Shown here one piece after another: positions 63,191 through 64,000 of a stretch of 64,000 bases of DNA. Both the position numbers and the translations under genes were made by a program. Origin of the DNA: Sorex araneus (Eukaryota; Chordata; Mammalia; Eulipotyphla; Soricidae); the NCBI RefSeq assembly GCF_027595985.1, contig NC_073306.1:151584919-151648918 (forward strand), written 5' to 3'. Within the stretch, counting starts at the first letter, position 1. Every line of letters begins with the position of its first letter. Below the pieces are notes generated by a model, which searched no databases, was not told the DNA's origin, and saw only the letters and a list, made by a program, of their open reading frames with translations.

Positions 63191-63659
63191 AAATTGCTTT
63201 TTGCTTTCCCAAGAATCCATGCTATAGACACTTTCTTCTCTCCCCTGGTCTATTTCCTTTTTCTCTATTGATTTGTTGAACAATATCTTCGCGGTCAATT
63301 TCAAGTATTTTTCATACTTCATGGATTTTTATTGTAACAATTTCCATTATTTACTTATTGACTTGGTTTAACAATTTAAGAGCATCCCCTTACTCCTCTG
63401 GTCACAAATGCTGGAGTAGTAAAATGACACAACCATCAAGCTGACAGCAGTCAGCCAGAGAGCCAGTTCCCGACATGTTCTAAAACTAATCTCGCCTTCA
63501 ATTTTCTCTATAATCAAGGCCCCACCTTTGCTCCTGAACACAAACATCAAAATGCACGTCACACATCACATAAAGAGGCCGCGTGAAGTTGGGTGTGTGC
63601 CCACTGCCCAGCGTAGCAGAAAAACAACACTGATCCCTCGACTTTGCATGAAGGGCAAG
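63191..63659. other. Single-copy stretch
   Basis: No feature recognised. Confidence 0.4.
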
Positions 63660-63817
63660 ATTTTTTGTTTGTTTGATTGCTTTGGGGGCCTTACCTGGCT
63701 GTGCTCAGGGATCACTCTTGGTAGGGCTCAGGGGACCACCTAGGGTACCCGGGATTGGACCCAGGTTGGCCACAAGTCTGGTAAGTACCTTACCCACTGT
63801 ACTATCTCTCCAGCCCC
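63660..63817 (-). mobile_element. SINE-A, antisense
   Basis: 'ttacctggctgtgctcaggg', 'tagggctcaggggaccacct', 'gattggacccaggttggcca', 'ctatctctccagcccc'. Confidence 0.9.
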
Positions 63818-63835
63818 AGGGTAACGTGTGTGTGT

Positions 63836-63880
63836 TCGAGCATGTGTGTGTGTGTGTGTGTGTGTGTGTTGTGTGTGTGT
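63836..63880. repeat. (GT)n microsatellite
   Basis: GT array with one interruption. A second GT/GC tract runs from about 63955 to the window end. Confidence 0.95.
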
Positions 63881-64000
63881 GTACTACTTCTTTGAATAGG
63901 TCTTTGCTTTGCTGGCTCTCCACAAAACACAAGGCAGGCAATAACAAACAAAGGAAGTGTGTGTGCTTATGCGTGTGCGCATGCGCGCGCGTGTGTGTGT

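Overview
This 64 kb window is mammalian genomic DNA that looks intergenic or intronic. The interspersed repeats point to a shrew, most likely Sorex araneus or a close relative. It holds many copies of a soricid tRNA-derived SINE (A box near tagcacagcgggtagggcg, B box gggttcgattcc), shrew-type L1 3' ends ("cacccatccctccaccagtg" on one strand), ancient L1M and MIR relics, and an RTE-clade LINE. I recognise no host protein-coding exon, functional tRNA gene, rRNA or CRISPR array. Every long open frame I examined lies in a transposon, a tandem repeat or GC-rich DNA without a recognisable domain.

Two SINE families share one tRNA-like head, and the names used below are mine. SINE-A is about 165-180 bp, ends in an A-rich tail, and has target-site duplications (TSDs) of about 10-17 bp. 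SINE-R is about 245-255 bp, with a body and 3' end that match the RTE LINE. It ends in short cagtgctac-like repeats instead of poly(A), with TSDs of about 10-12 bp. NA-RTE denotes elements with RTE 5' leader and 3' end but no ORF and no tRNA head.

Layout. 1-4364: an antisense L1 carrying a 5'-truncated RTE copy (about 983-2565), SINEs and an NA-RTE. 4365-7750: several L1 3' ends, a SINE-R and small tandem repeats. 7750-11160: mostly single-copy DNA including an AT-rich block. 11160-16195: nested antisense L1s with six SINEs and an NA-RTE whose 5' end is inverted. 16196-19964: SINEs, single-copy DNA and an ancient repeat. 19965-21510: an L1 ORF2 C-terminus with a SINE inside it. 21510-31370: GC-rich single-copy DNA, a diverged L1 and a CpG-dense block near 30.4-31.0 kb. 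31370-41930: microsatellites, tandem L1 3' ends, and a 25-bp minisatellite that appears to have grown from a SINE. 42.2-46.5 kb: the key locus, an RTE insertion whose 5' half is inverted and whose two ends carry matching TSDs. 46.5-64 kb: single-copy DNA with SINEs, L1M relics, an NA-RTE whose tail became a GAT microsatellite, and an MIR.

The main biological story is a parasite chain. The RTE closely resembles RTE elements of parasitic nematodes, and a horizontal transfer involving shrew RTE1_Sar has been reported (Dunemann and Wasmuth, recalled from memory). Its 5' leader and 3' tail were joined into ORF-less derivatives, and the same pieces are fused to a tRNA head in SINE-R. One SINE promoter module thus appears to be paired with two LINE machineries, L1 for SINE-A and RTE for SINE-R.
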